DNA of 5,232 nt from positions 1 to 5,232 of the forward strand of contig JBOGXB010000103.1 in NCBI GenBank assembly GCA_050694215.1, read 5' to 3'. Source of the stretch: JBOGXB01 sp050694215 (lineage in GTDB: Bacteria > Actinomycetota > CADDZG01 > WHSQ01). The notes under the pieces were generated by a model. It saw only the letters and a list, made by a program, of their open reading frames with translations, did no database searches and was not told the DNA's origin. The stretch's first letter is position 1, and every line of letters begins with the position of its first letter. A program made the translations under genes and the position numbers. Shown here one piece after another: positions 1 through 5,232 of the stretch.

Positions 1-480
1 CGCGATGGGCCCCAGTCGCCTCTTCAGATCTGGATCCATCGCCTCGTCGACGTCGACGGGGAAACCTCCCATGCAGGCGTTGACGAACAACCTCTCGGCG
101 TCGGCCGACGAGGCTGCGCTCACGTCGATCGACCTCTCGGTTCCCTCCACGATCGCGTGCGCGGCGTCCGACGGGTCCGTGGGGATGCCGAGCGTTCTGG
201 CGAGATCGTTCCCGGTCCCCATGGGCACGAGTGCGAAGCTAAGGTCCTGTAACCGATGCGCAAGCGCGTTCACCGTGCGGTTCATCGTCCCGTCCCCTCC
301 TGCAGTCACGACGAGGCTCGAGTCCTCCGCAGCGGATGTGAGCGTCTCGTCGAACGAGTCGAGCGACGAAGGCTGAACCCGCCGGACATCGCCGAGGCGA
401 CCGAGGAGGACGGTGATCTCATCGAGGGTCTTTTTCTTCGACGAACCGGACGAAGGATTGGACACGAGCAACACGCGCAT
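1..480 (-). CDS. Diacylglycerol kinase family lipid kinase, N-terminal part (cut by window edge)
   Basis: This is the N-terminal 160 residues of a DAGK-catalytic-domain lipid kinase, which transfers the ATP gamma-phosphate to a lipid hydroxyl (diacylglycerol, sphingoid base or a related lipid) at the inner face of the membrane. Seen directly: an initial beta strand followed by NPSSG at residues 8-12, the nucleotide-binding GGDGT at 61-65, PMGTGNDLART at 86-96, and VNACMGGF at 133-140, in the order and spacing of the family. About half of a usual ~300-residue protein is present; the C-terminal lobe lies beyond the left edge. ATG at 480-478 is chosen because an in-frame TAG sits only three codons upstream and the NPxxG motif falls at the usual distance. 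No clear Shine-Dalgarno is seen. It lies 94 bases behind the anti-sigma gene on the same strand, so co-transcription is possible. The exact lipid substrate is unknown. Confidence 0.93.
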   Translation of the reverse strand, partial: MRVLLVSNPSSGSSKKKTLDEITVLLGRLGDVRRVQPSSLDSFDETLTSAAEDSSLVVTAGGDGTMNRTVNALAHRLQDLSFALVPMGTGNDLARTLGIPTDPSDAAHAIVEGTERSIDVSAASSADAERLFVNACMGGFPVDVDEAMDPDLKRRLGPIA

Positions 481-503
481 CCGCGCAGCCTACGGAACTC
501 AAT

Positions 504-517
504 CCCGCCGGGGCGGG
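504..517 (-). terminator. Short GC hairpin between anti-sigma and lipid kinase genes
   Basis: CCCGCC and GGCGGG form a perfect 6-base inverted repeat with a 2-base loop (or 5 pairs with a 4-base loop). It lies 57 bases past the anti-sigma stop and 23 bases before the lipid kinase start. There is no T-run on the minus strand after it, so it is not a classical intrinsic terminator. It could be a weak U-less terminator, an RNA-stabilising stem, or chance in GC-rich DNA. Confidence 0.25.
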
Positions 518-574
518 TACCGTGCCGGCCAACCAGACTCGCTCGACGCCCGGCGAGGTCCGGGGGTGGTGGCC

Positions 575-1267
575 CTATCCGGACGAGAGTATGGGGTCCG
601 TCGTCGGCTGGACCGAGCCGTCACCCGGCTCGATCGTCACCGCGACCACGTCTACTCCCTCGAGGGAGTGGTCGGTCTCGAGGATGGAGATCCCTTCGCG
701 GACATCGAAGGCCCCCGCGCTCGTGGGCTCGTCGTCCTCGATCAGCCACAGCTGATAGGTGTGCGCGTCCGGCGCCTTTCGCAAGCCGGCGACTGCGAAG
801 ACACCACCATCGCGGGTGGGGACCATTCTGCCGACGGCTCGCGACCCCTCTACCTCGATCCCACCATCGTGGAGCATGGCAGTGAGGATCCCTTCGTGCT
901 GGGATAGATCGCTGCGAGCATCCAGCAGGCCCGCCGTCAACACAGCGAACAAGGCAACTACCAGCGCTCCCGCAGCGAGCGCAGGCGCGCGGCGCCACCG
1001 GCGACGGGGACGGCCGGCGGGGACGTGTGGAATCCGATCCTCACGCACGCGGGCAAGGACGCCCTCCTGGAAGCCGCCGGGGAGCGCGACGGGATCCACC
1101 CCGAGCGCCAGAGCGCCGGTCGCGTCCACATAGCCGTCCGCCTCGGCCATGCACTCCTCGCAGCTGAGGATGTGGGCGCGGATCACGCCAATCTCCTCCT
1201 CAGGCACGGCTCCCAGGGCATAGGCCGCGATGAGCTCCTTTAGCTCTTCGTGGCTGCGCTCGATCAC
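575..1267 (-). CDS. Membrane anti-sigma factor, RskA type
   Basis: A 230-residue anti-sigma factor that would bind and silence the ECF sigma factor encoded just upstream. Seen: a cytoplasmic N-terminal anti-sigma domain with a zinc-type motif H32-x3-C36-x2-C39; a basic stretch at 86-93 followed by one hydrophobic segment at about 95-115; and an extracytoplasmic domain with the RskA C-terminal signatures TYQLWLIED at 170-178, SAGAF at 183-187 and VTIEPGDGS at 210-218. The length is normal for the family. In the known mechanism, regulated intramembrane proteolysis of the anti-sigma factor frees the sigma factor; applying that here is inference. The start is GTG at 1267-1265, overlapping the sigma stop as GTGA, with AAGGAG five bases upstream. 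Overlap and ribosome-binding site imply translational coupling, which keeps the pair in balance. The stop is TAG at 577-575. The signal sensed is unknown. Confidence 0.93.
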   Translation of the reverse strand: MIERSHEELKELIAAYALGAVPEEEIGVIRAHILSCEECMAEADGYVDATGALALGVDPVALPGGFQEGVLARVREDRIPHVPAGRPRRRWRRAPALAAGALVVALFAVLTAGLLDARSDLSQHEGILTAMLHDGGIEVEGSRAVGRMVPTRDGGVFAVAGLRKAPDAHTYQLWLIEDDEPTSAGAFDVREGISILETDHSLEGVDVVAVTIEPGDGSVQPTTDPILSSG

Positions 1268-1842
1268 CGGCTCTCCTTCCCGCTACCGATCAGGTGCTTC
1301 AGCCTTATCAGGCCGTCTCTCAATCGGGTCTTGGCGGTGCCCTCGGGAATATCCAACTCCCGCGCTACCTCGCGGTACGTCCGGCCCCCGAAATAAGCGA
1401 GGACGATCGCCTCTCTCTGGACCAAGCTCAAACCGTCGAGTGCCGCCTTCACCAGCTGCCGCTCGTCTACCTGTTCGGTCGCCGACTCGGTTCTGGATGC
1501 GACCTCGGCCTCGGCCAGCAGGGAATCCCTCGTCCGCCGGAGCGCCTCCTCGCGCCTTACCAGATCGATCCCCTTGTTCCGAGCGATGCCTACGAGGAAC
1601 GCCTGAAGGCTTCCCCTCAGAGGGTCGTACGCACCCGGACGTCGCCACAGGGCGACGAAGGTGTCCTGCGCGACCTCCTCGGCCAGGCTCGGCTCGGATA
1701 CGACTCTCCTCGCCATCGCGAGCACGAGAGGTCCGTGCGTCGCCATGACCTGCCTGAGCGCCTCCTCGTCGCGCTCGAGCAATCTCTCGGCGAGCTCGGC
1801 ATCCCCGGCGCGATCCATCGCGAGAGCATCGTAGCGAGCCAC
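1264..1842 (-). CDS. ECF (sigma-70 family) RNA polymerase sigma factor, SigK-like
   Basis: A 192-residue group IV sigma factor that would direct RNA polymerase to stress- or envelope-responsive promoters. Seen: sigma region 2 at about residues 14-98, including the conserved EEVAQDTFVALWRRP stretch at 55-69 and FLVGIARNKGIDLVRRE at 82-98; a variable acidic linker at about 99-127; and region 4 at about 128-185 with the helix-turn-helix YREVARELDIPEGTAKTRLR at 156-175. There is no extra C-terminal domain. Pairing with an RskA-type anti-sigma factor places it near the SigK-like ECF group; finer assignment needs a tree. The listed start is GTG at 1842, which has no Shine-Dalgarno. The ATG at 1818 (residue 9) keeps all of region 2 and sits 9 bases after a TACGAT -10-like element, so a near-leaderless start there is equally plausible. 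The gene is divergent from the 1917-2504 gene. Confidence 0.93.
   Translation of the reverse strand: MARYDALAMDRAGDAELAERLLERDEEALRQVMATHGPLVLAMARRVVSEPSLAEEVAQDTFVALWRRPGAYDPLRGSLQAFLVGIARNKGIDLVRREEALRRTRDSLLAEAEVASRTESATEQVDERQLVKAALDGLSLVQREAIVLAYFGGRTYREVARELDIPEGTAKTRLRDGLIRLKHLIGSGKESR
1273..1278 (-). promoter_or_regulatory. Ribosome-binding site of the anti-sigma gene
   Basis: AAGGAG on the minus strand lies inside the last codons of the sigma gene, five bases before the GTG at 1267. It fixes that GTG as the start and supports coupled translation of the sigma/anti-sigma pair. Confidence 0.7.
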
Positions 1843-1853
1843 ACGTGAGGTTC
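1828..1853 (-). promoter_or_regulatory. Possible promoter of the sigma/anti-sigma operon
   Basis: On the minus strand GAACCT (1853-1848) is followed by TACGAT (1833-1828). GAAC and CGAT are separated by 18 bases, resembling the GAAC-type -35 and CG-type -10 boxes of ECF sigma promoters. TACGAT also matches a TANNNT -10 box. Use of either would place the transcript start close to the ATG at 1818 and make the GTG at 1842 untranscribed. Autoregulation is common for ECF genes, but this match is short and unproven. Confidence 0.3.
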
Positions 1854-1904
1854 GAGAGCGAGAGCCCGACTGGATTGCCTTGCTTCACCTCGGAACGAGC
1901 GCAG

Positions 1905-1919
1905 TACGCTGGCTCGGTG
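1905..1919 (+). promoter_or_regulatory. Possible leaderless promoter (-10 box and GTG start)
   Basis: TACGCT at 1905-1910 matches the TANNNT -10 consensus and is followed by exactly six bases before GTG at 1917. This is the spacing at which actinobacterial leaderless transcripts begin on the start codon. A weak -35-like TTGCTT lies at 1880-1885 with a 19-base spacer. It would drive the 1917-2504 gene and the ligase and oxidoreductase genes behind it. An alternative reading uses GGAAC at 1892-1896 as an ECF-type -35 with translation starting at ATG 1929. Confidence 0.4.
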
Positions 1920-2504
1920 AAAGACATCATGCGGCGACGATGGCCCCCTTTTGCTCTCGTCTCGGCGGTGCTGATGGTGCTCTCTATCGCTCTCGCCCGA
2001 CTTCCGGAGTCACTAGTCGAACAGCTCGAGCGAAACAGCCCTTTGACCGGTACCGAGGCAGGATGGGCTTACCGGTTGCTCGTTGCATTCGCGGTGATCC
2101 AGGTCCTGTACGGGGGTTTCCGCGTCCTTCGGGTCGAGCAGATAAAGAAGGCGCAGGAGACCGACGCGAAGGTCGCGCTCATGTCGCGCCCTCGTCTTCT
2201 TGGTTCGATCGCGCGAAACGCCGCGGGGATGATCTTCCTCACCTTCGTCTACGGGCTGGCGGCGTTCCTGGTCACCGGTCAGAGGGGCGGCTACTGGCTC
2301 TTCGCAGTGCTCTTTGTCGCCCAGGGAGCGTGGTACTACCGGCAGGTGGGGGACATCGGCCGCTGGCTTGAGTTCCAACCAGAGAGCGTGGCCCGGCCCT
2401 CGACTGCGGTCTGGAGGCGGGAACCGGAAGACTACTGCCCGCCCCTTGCCCGGGGCCTCAGACCCGTTACCGAGAGCCCCTCGGGAACGCAGGCTCGCGA
2501 CTGA
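1917..2504 (+). CDS. Four-helix integral membrane protein, unknown function
   Basis: A 195-residue protein that I do not recognise as a named family. Seen: a short basic N-terminus (RRR at 6-8), then hydrophobic segments at about 11-29, 50-68, 100-120 and 126-144, which suggest four membrane helices. Between helices 2 and 3 is a polar loop rich in lysine and arginine (about 69-94), likely cytoplasmic. After helix 4 comes a ~50-residue hydrophilic, proline- and arginine-rich tail. No catalytic or metal-binding motif stands out. The GTG start at 1917 is chosen for the leaderless-type -10 box six bases upstream; ATG at 1929 would remove four residues, and an earlier in-frame GTG at 1845 would add a non-hydrophobic 24-residue leader that overlaps the promoter region. 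The ligase gene starts six bases after its TGA and in the same frame, so the two are likely co-transcribed. A membrane role next to a lipid-type ligase is only suggested by context. Confidence 0.75.
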   Translation: MKDIMRRRWPPFALVSAVLMVLSIALARLPESLVEQLERNSPLTGTEAGWAYRLLVAFAVIQVLYGGFRVLRVEQIKKAQETDAKVALMSRPRLLGSIARNAAGMIFLTFVYGLAAFLVTGQRGGYWLFAVLFVAQGAWYYRQVGDIGRWLEFQPESVARPSTAVWRREPEDYCPPLARGLRPVTESPSGTQARD

Positions 2505-2510
2505 AGGTCA

Positions 2511-3962
2511 GTGAGCGGGATCGGTGGATGCGCGCGGCAGACCCCCGATGCAACAGCGATCGTTTGGGTCGGGGGCGCGGTCACGTACGCCGAGCTCGAT
2601 GATCGCCAGCGGCTCCTGGCCGGCGCCCTCGTCGAGTCTGGTCTGACCACCGGGGACCGCATAGCAGTTCTTTCCGCAAACCGCTACGAGTCCCTGGAGA
2701 TATCAACCGGCGCGCTCCGGGCGGGGATCATCCCCGTGCCGGTCAACCCGTTGCTCACGCGACCTGAGATCGAATATCTGATCGAGGATTCCGGAGCCCG
2801 GTGGCTGTTCACCGACCGGACGGTGGAATCACTCCCCGACGTTGACCAAGTGGTGACGCTAGGCGACGCATACGAACGCCTGCTCGGCGAGGCGGAGTCC
2901 CAGGAGCTGAATGACTTCGCTCGAGGTCGCCCCATGCACTACACGTCGGGGACGACCGGCTCGCCGAAAGGCGTATGGGTCGATCCATACGACGATGGCA
3001 CCGCCGCTACGCTCTCGCACGACTTCCGTTCACTGTGGGGGATACATCCCGATGACGTTCACCTGGTGTGCTCGCCTCTTGGTCACTCGGCCCCGCATCG
3101 CTTCGCGATGCGGACCCTCGATGCGGGCGGAACGGTCGCCTTGATCGGCAAGTTCCGCGCCGCGGAGGCGCTCGCAGCGATCGAGCTCTTCGGCATCACC
3201 AGCACCTTCATGGTCCCCACACACCTGGAACGCATCATCGATCTCGGCGATCGCGGATTGATGGCTCACGACCTCTCGTCGATGCGCGTGCTCGCGCACG
3301 CGGGAGCGGCCATCCGCGAGGAGACCAAACGCAGGGTCATCGAGATCTTCCCGAGGGGTTCGGTGTGGGAGTTCTACGGTTCCACTGAGGGCCAGGCGAC
3401 ACGCATCTCGAGCGAGGAGTGGCTCAGGAAACCCGGGAGCGTCGGGACGGCCCTGCCGGGAGCCGAGGTGCTCGTTACGGACTCGACCGGACGGTCCTTG
3501 CCGGCCGCCGAGGTCGGCGAGGTGTGGGTGAGGGATGCGAAGGCAGAACGATTCGAGTACTGGGGAGATCCCGCCAAGACGGCTTCTGCGTGGCGGGACG
3601 GGTCGTTCACCGTCGGGGACCTCGGCTGGCTCGACGACGACGGATACCTCTTTCTTACAGGGCGCATCCACGACACGATCATCACCGGCGGGGTGAACGT
3701 CTATCCGCAGGAGGTCGAGAACGCTCTCCTCGAGCATCCCTCGGTGCATGAGGCGGTCGTGTTCGGAGTGGACAGCGAAGAATGGGGCCAGGAGGTGCAT
3801 GCCGCCGTCGTGGCCGCCTTCGGACAACCGATCGATTCCGAGGCGCTGCTCGACTGGATGCGCGAGCGGCTGGCCGGCTTCAAGTGCCCGAGAACGATCA
3901 CTATCGTCGACGAGCTCCCGCGCACCGCAACCGGCAAGCTCGTGAGGAAGCCGCCGCGATGA
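2511..3962 (+). CDS. Acyl-CoA synthetase-like AMP-forming ligase (class I adenylating enzyme)
   Basis: A 483-residue member of the AMP-binding (ANL) superfamily, expected to adenylate a carboxylic acid with ATP and then form its CoA thioester. Seen: the P-loop-like A3 motif YTSGTTGSPKG at 144-154, PLGHSAPHRF at 189-198, A5 YGSTEG at 289-294, A7 GDLGWLDDDGY at 369-379 (ribose-binding Asp370), A8 GRIHDTIITGG at 384-394 followed by VNVYPQEVE, and A10 PRTATGKLVRK at 470-480 with the catalytic Lys476. All core residues are present, so it should be active. It is somewhat shorter than many FadD enzymes, with a short stretch (about 118-140) before A3. The GTG at 2511 is the first possible start after an in-frame TGA; AAGG lies only three bases upstream. 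Substrate is undetermined: medium/long-chain fatty acid or aryl acid are both possible. It overlaps the oxidoreductase start by ATGA. Confidence 0.93.
   Translation: MSGIGGCARQTPDATAIVWVGGAVTYAELDDRQRLLAGALVESGLTTGDRIAVLSANRYESLEISTGALRAGIIPVPVNPLLTRPEIEYLIEDSGARWLFTDRTVESLPDVDQVVTLGDAYERLLGEAESQELNDFARGRPMHYTSGTTGSPKGVWVDPYDDGTAATLSHDFRSLWGIHPDDVHLVCSPLGHSAPHRFAMRTLDAGGTVALIGKFRAAEALAAIELFGITSTFMVPTHLERIIDLGDRGLMAHDLSSMRVLAHAGAAIREETKRRVIEIFPRGSVWEFYGSTEGQATRISSEEWLRKPGSVGTALPGAEVLVTDSTGRSLPAAEVGEVWVRDAKAERFEYWGDPAKTASAWRDGSFTVGDLGWLDDDGYLFLTGRIHDTIITGGVNVYPQEVENALLEHPSVHEAVVFGVDSEEWGQEVHAAVVAAFGQPIDSEALLDWMRERLAGFKCPRTITIVDELPRTATGKLVRKPPR
3944..3950 (+). promoter_or_regulatory. Ribosome-binding site of the oxidoreductase gene
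   Basis: GAGGAAG within the last codons of the ligase gene lies eight bases before the ATG at 3959. It supports that start and coupled translation with the ligase. Confidence 0.6.
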
Positions 3963-4885
3963 CGCGTCCCTTCCGCTTCGGCGCCCAGCTGTGGACGGCG
4001 CCTTCGCGCGCCGCGTGGCGGGACAAGGTGAAGAAGGTAGAGGACCTCGGCTACGACGTCGTGGTCGTGGCGGATCACTTCGGGGAAGGCGTCGCGCCTA
4101 TGCAGGGTTTGACGGCCGCCGCGGATGCCTCCAGCAAGCTGCGCCTCGGCACCCTCGTCCTCGACAACGACTTCCGCCATCCCGTCGTGCTGGCGCGCGA
4201 GGTCGCTGCGCTCGACGTCCTCTCCGACGGGAGGTTCGAGCTCGGCCTCGGTGCGGGATGGCTGGGCCGGGACTACGAGAGATCCGGCCTCTCCTTCGAT
4301 CCTCCGCCGGTGAGAGTGGAGCGGCTCGAGGAGAGCCTGGAGATCGTGACGCGCGCGCTCGGTGGCGAGTCGGTGTCGTTCTCCGGCAAGCACTACGAGG
4401 TATCGGACTTCGAGGTCCACCCCAAGCCGATCCAAGACCCCCTGCCCGTGATGGTCGGAGCGGGAGGCCGGCGAATGCTCCGCCTCGCAGCCGAGCACGC
4501 CGACATCATCGGCATCCTGCCCCTCGCGAAGGCCGACGGCTCCGGTCTCAGCGAGAACGAGCAGAGCGAGAGTGCATTCATGCGCAAGATCGAGTTCCTT
4601 GGGTCCGCGGCCGGCGAGCGGTTCGGTGAGATCGAGCTGAACCTGCTGGTTCAGGCCGTCGAGATCGCCGACGACGAGCGCGCGGCCGCCGAGAAGCTGG
4701 CTGCGGAGTGGGAGGAGCCGGTCGATCCGATACTCGACATGCCCTTCGTGCTCGTCGGCCCGGTGCCCGCAATCGTCGAGAAGGTGCGCCGCCTGCGAGA
4801 GGAGCTTGGGTTCTCCTACCTCACCTTCTTCGAGAAGGACTTCGAGCGCTTCGCCCCGATGCTCGCCGACCTCAGGGGGACATGA
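3959..4885 (+). CDS. LLM class F420-dependent oxidoreductase (luciferase-like TIM barrel)
   Basis: A 308-residue luciferase-like monooxygenase-superfamily protein, expected to be cytosolic and to use a deazaflavin (F420) or flavin cofactor for hydride transfer. Seen: the first strand FRFGAQLWTAP at 5-15, VEDLGYDVVVVADHF at 27-41 (conserved Asp39-His40), LRLGTLVLDNDFRHPVVLAR at 61-80, LDVLSDGRFELGLGAGW at 85-101, the RxxRLEES stretch at 119-126, FSGKHYEV at 141-148, and PLPVMVGAGGRRML at 161-174 with AAEHADIIG at 177-185. The pattern, notably the NDFRHPVVLARE strand and the GLGAGW motif, resembles the MSMEG_2516-type F420 family (TIGR03621 as I recall it); the family label is from memory. The start ATG at 3959 overlaps the ligase stop as ATGA and has GAGGAAG upstream; a longer reading into the ligase gene is an out-of-frame extension without homology. 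The substrate is unknown. Co-translation with the ligase suggests a shared pathway. Confidence 0.92.
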   Translation: MTRPFRFGAQLWTAPSRAAWRDKVKKVEDLGYDVVVVADHFGEGVAPMQGLTAAADASSKLRLGTLVLDNDFRHPVVLAREVAALDVLSDGRFELGLGAGWLGRDYERSGLSFDPPPVRVERLEESLEIVTRALGGESVSFSGKHYEVSDFEVHPKPIQDPLPVMVGAGGRRMLRLAAEHADIIGILPLAKADGSGLSENEQSESAFMRKIEFLGSAAGERFGEIELNLLVQAVEIADDERAAAEKLAAEWEEPVDPILDMPFVLVGPVPAIVEKVRRLREELGFSYLTFFEKDFERFAPMLADLRGT

Positions 4886-4999
4886 CGCCGGCTCGCGCCA
4901 CCAGCATCCGGGAAACACCATGACCATTCGTCCCGCTTCGGAGCTAGGGCGCGACGGCCGGCGGATTCAAGCAAGATCGCACTGTACGGGATACGACTC
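4886..4999. other. Convergent intergenic region without a clear terminator
   Basis: These 114 bases separate the oxidoreductase stop from the sulfatase stop on the opposite strand. A 7-base inverted repeat (TCGCGCC at 4893-4899 and GGCGCGA at 4948-4954) encloses a smaller one (CGGGA 4910-4914 with TCCCG 4931-4935), which could fold as a bidirectional stem. There is no T-run on either strand. A 13-codon ORF (4882-4923) is joined by ATGA to the oxidoreductase stop; it has no sign of function. Confidence 0.4.
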
Positions 5000-5232
5000 T
5001 TACGGGCAGCTCACCCCGGTACAGGTCTTCGCTCGTTCCAGCTCCTTGCGCTGCGGGCCGACCGGAGGAGTATTCCCTCCGACACCATCCCTTCTCAGAT
5101 TGACCAGCTGCCACGGATCTCGTCGGAGGTTGTAGTACTCGCGAAAGACGACCTCCCCCTGGTCGTAGTACTCCACGAACTGATCGGTTCGAGTCCTGAT
5201 CGACGCCCATCGATTGCATAGCCCGACGTTGC
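5000..5232 (-). CDS. Sulfatase, C-terminal end (cut by window edge)
   Basis: The last 76 residues of a gene that enters from the right edge; it has no start codon inside the window. In the frame whose first whole codon is 5230-5228, the translation has the hallmark C-terminal sulfatase strand and turn: WASIRTRTDQFVEYYDQGE at 8-26, then EYYNLRRDPWQLVNL at 31-45. This matches the common pattern of Arg-Thr, 'k-aromatic-V-E-Y', 'E-aromatic-Y-D/N-L', 'D-P', 'N-L' that ends arylsulfatases and related alkaline-phosphatase-superfamily enzymes. It ends with CTGVSCP (Cys70 and Cys75), a paired-cysteine ending also seen in sulfatases. The TAA stop is at 5002-5000. The catalytic Cys/Ser-x-Pro-x-Arg site that becomes formylglycine lies in the N-terminal half, outside the window, so class and activity cannot be judged. 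It converges on the oxidoreductase operon, so it is probably a separate transcription unit. Confidence 0.82.
   Translation of the reverse strand, partial: NVGLCNRWASIRTRTDQFVEYYDQGEVVFREYYNLRRDPWQLVNLRRDGVGGNTPPVGPQRKELERAKTCTGVSCP

Noticed and set aside
7..57. A cluster of restriction-site-like palindromes (GGGCCC, AGATCT, GGATCC and a tandem GTCGAC) that resembles a cloning polylinker.
   Set aside because: The stretch is in frame within the lipid kinase and encodes a plausible continuation of the domain (Val-Asp-Val-Asp, then Lys-Arg-Arg-Leu-Gly), so it is natural coding sequence.
1845..1916. An earlier GTG start for the membrane protein, adding 24 residues.
   Set aside because: The added segment is not hydrophobic, overlaps the divergent promoter region and has no ribosome-binding site.
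3030..3827. A 265-codon minus-strand ORF opposite the ligase.
   Set aside because: It is fully antisense to the ligase core motifs and has no domain of its own.
3782..3958. A 59-codon upstream extension of the oxidoreductase frame.
   Set aside because: It lies in another frame inside the ligase C-terminal domain. The ATG at 3959 has a ribosome-binding site and begins directly at the family's first strand.
3701..4927. A 408-codon minus-strand ORF opposite the oxidoreductase and the end of the ligase.
   Set aside because: It is antisense to two genes with clear family motifs, has low-complexity composition rich in Glu, Arg, Leu and Gly, and shows no recognisable domain. Long antisense frames are expected in GC-rich coding DNA.
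5063..5081. A hairpin CGGAGG / CCTCCG with a 7-base loop.
   Set aside because: It lies inside the sulfatase coding end, about 60 bases before its stop, with no T-run; likely chance.
4920..5135. A 71-codon plus-strand ORF after the oxidoreductase.
   Set aside because: About 60 percent of it is antisense to the sulfatase coding end, and it has no recognisable motif or ribosome-binding site.
4944..5219. A 91-codon minus-strand ORF at the right edge.
   Set aside because: It overlaps the sulfatase tail in a different frame on the same strand. Only the other frame shows family motifs.
1..5232. CRISPR arrays, tRNA or rRNA genes, insertion sequences, attachment sites.
   Set aside because: No regularly spaced repeats, tRNA-like folds, transposase frames or terminal inverted repeats were seen in the window.

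Overview
The window is a GC-rich bacterial chromosome segment, most consistent with an actinobacterial (Actinomycetota) or similar high-GC lineage. The pointers are frequent GTG starts, an ECF sigma factor paired with an RskA-type anti-sigma factor, a luciferase-like oxidoreductase of the F420-dependent type, and one start that fits the leaderless TANNNT-N6-GTG layout common in actinobacteria. The taxon is an inference; nothing here fixes the genus.

Layout. Left half, minus strand, read right to left: an ECF RNA polymerase sigma factor (1842-1264), its membrane anti-sigma factor (1267-575, 4-base GTGA overlap), then the N-terminal 160 residues of a diacylglycerol/sphingoid lipid kinase (480 to the left edge). 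Right half, plus strand, diverging from the sigma gene: a four-helix membrane protein of unknown function (1917-2504), an acyl-CoA synthetase-like AMP-forming ligase (2511-3962) and a luciferase-like F420-type oxidoreductase (3959-4885, 4-base ATGA overlap). At the right edge the last 76 residues of a sulfatase converge on the minus strand (5232-5000). Two edge genes, the lipid kinase and the sulfatase, are cut by the window. No stretch over 300 bases lacks a gene; the largest gap is 114 bases at 4886-4999.

How the genes may work together. The sigma/anti-sigma pair forms a typical cell-envelope sensing module: the anti-sigma factor would hold the sigma factor at the membrane until a signal releases it. 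The lipid kinase behind it could belong to the same transcript and act on membrane lipids. The divergent plus-strand genes look like one operon: the ligase would activate a carboxylic acid to a CoA thioester, and the coupled oxidoreductase would carry out a redox step, possibly on the same pathway. The substrate cannot be read from sequence. The 74-98 base divergent intergenic region carries promoter-like signals in both directions.

No clearly new biological system is visible. The points most worth following are the orphan membrane protein coupled to the ligase/oxidoreductase pair, the in-frame single-stop junction between membrane protein and ligase, and possible control of both directions by the ECF sigma factor.
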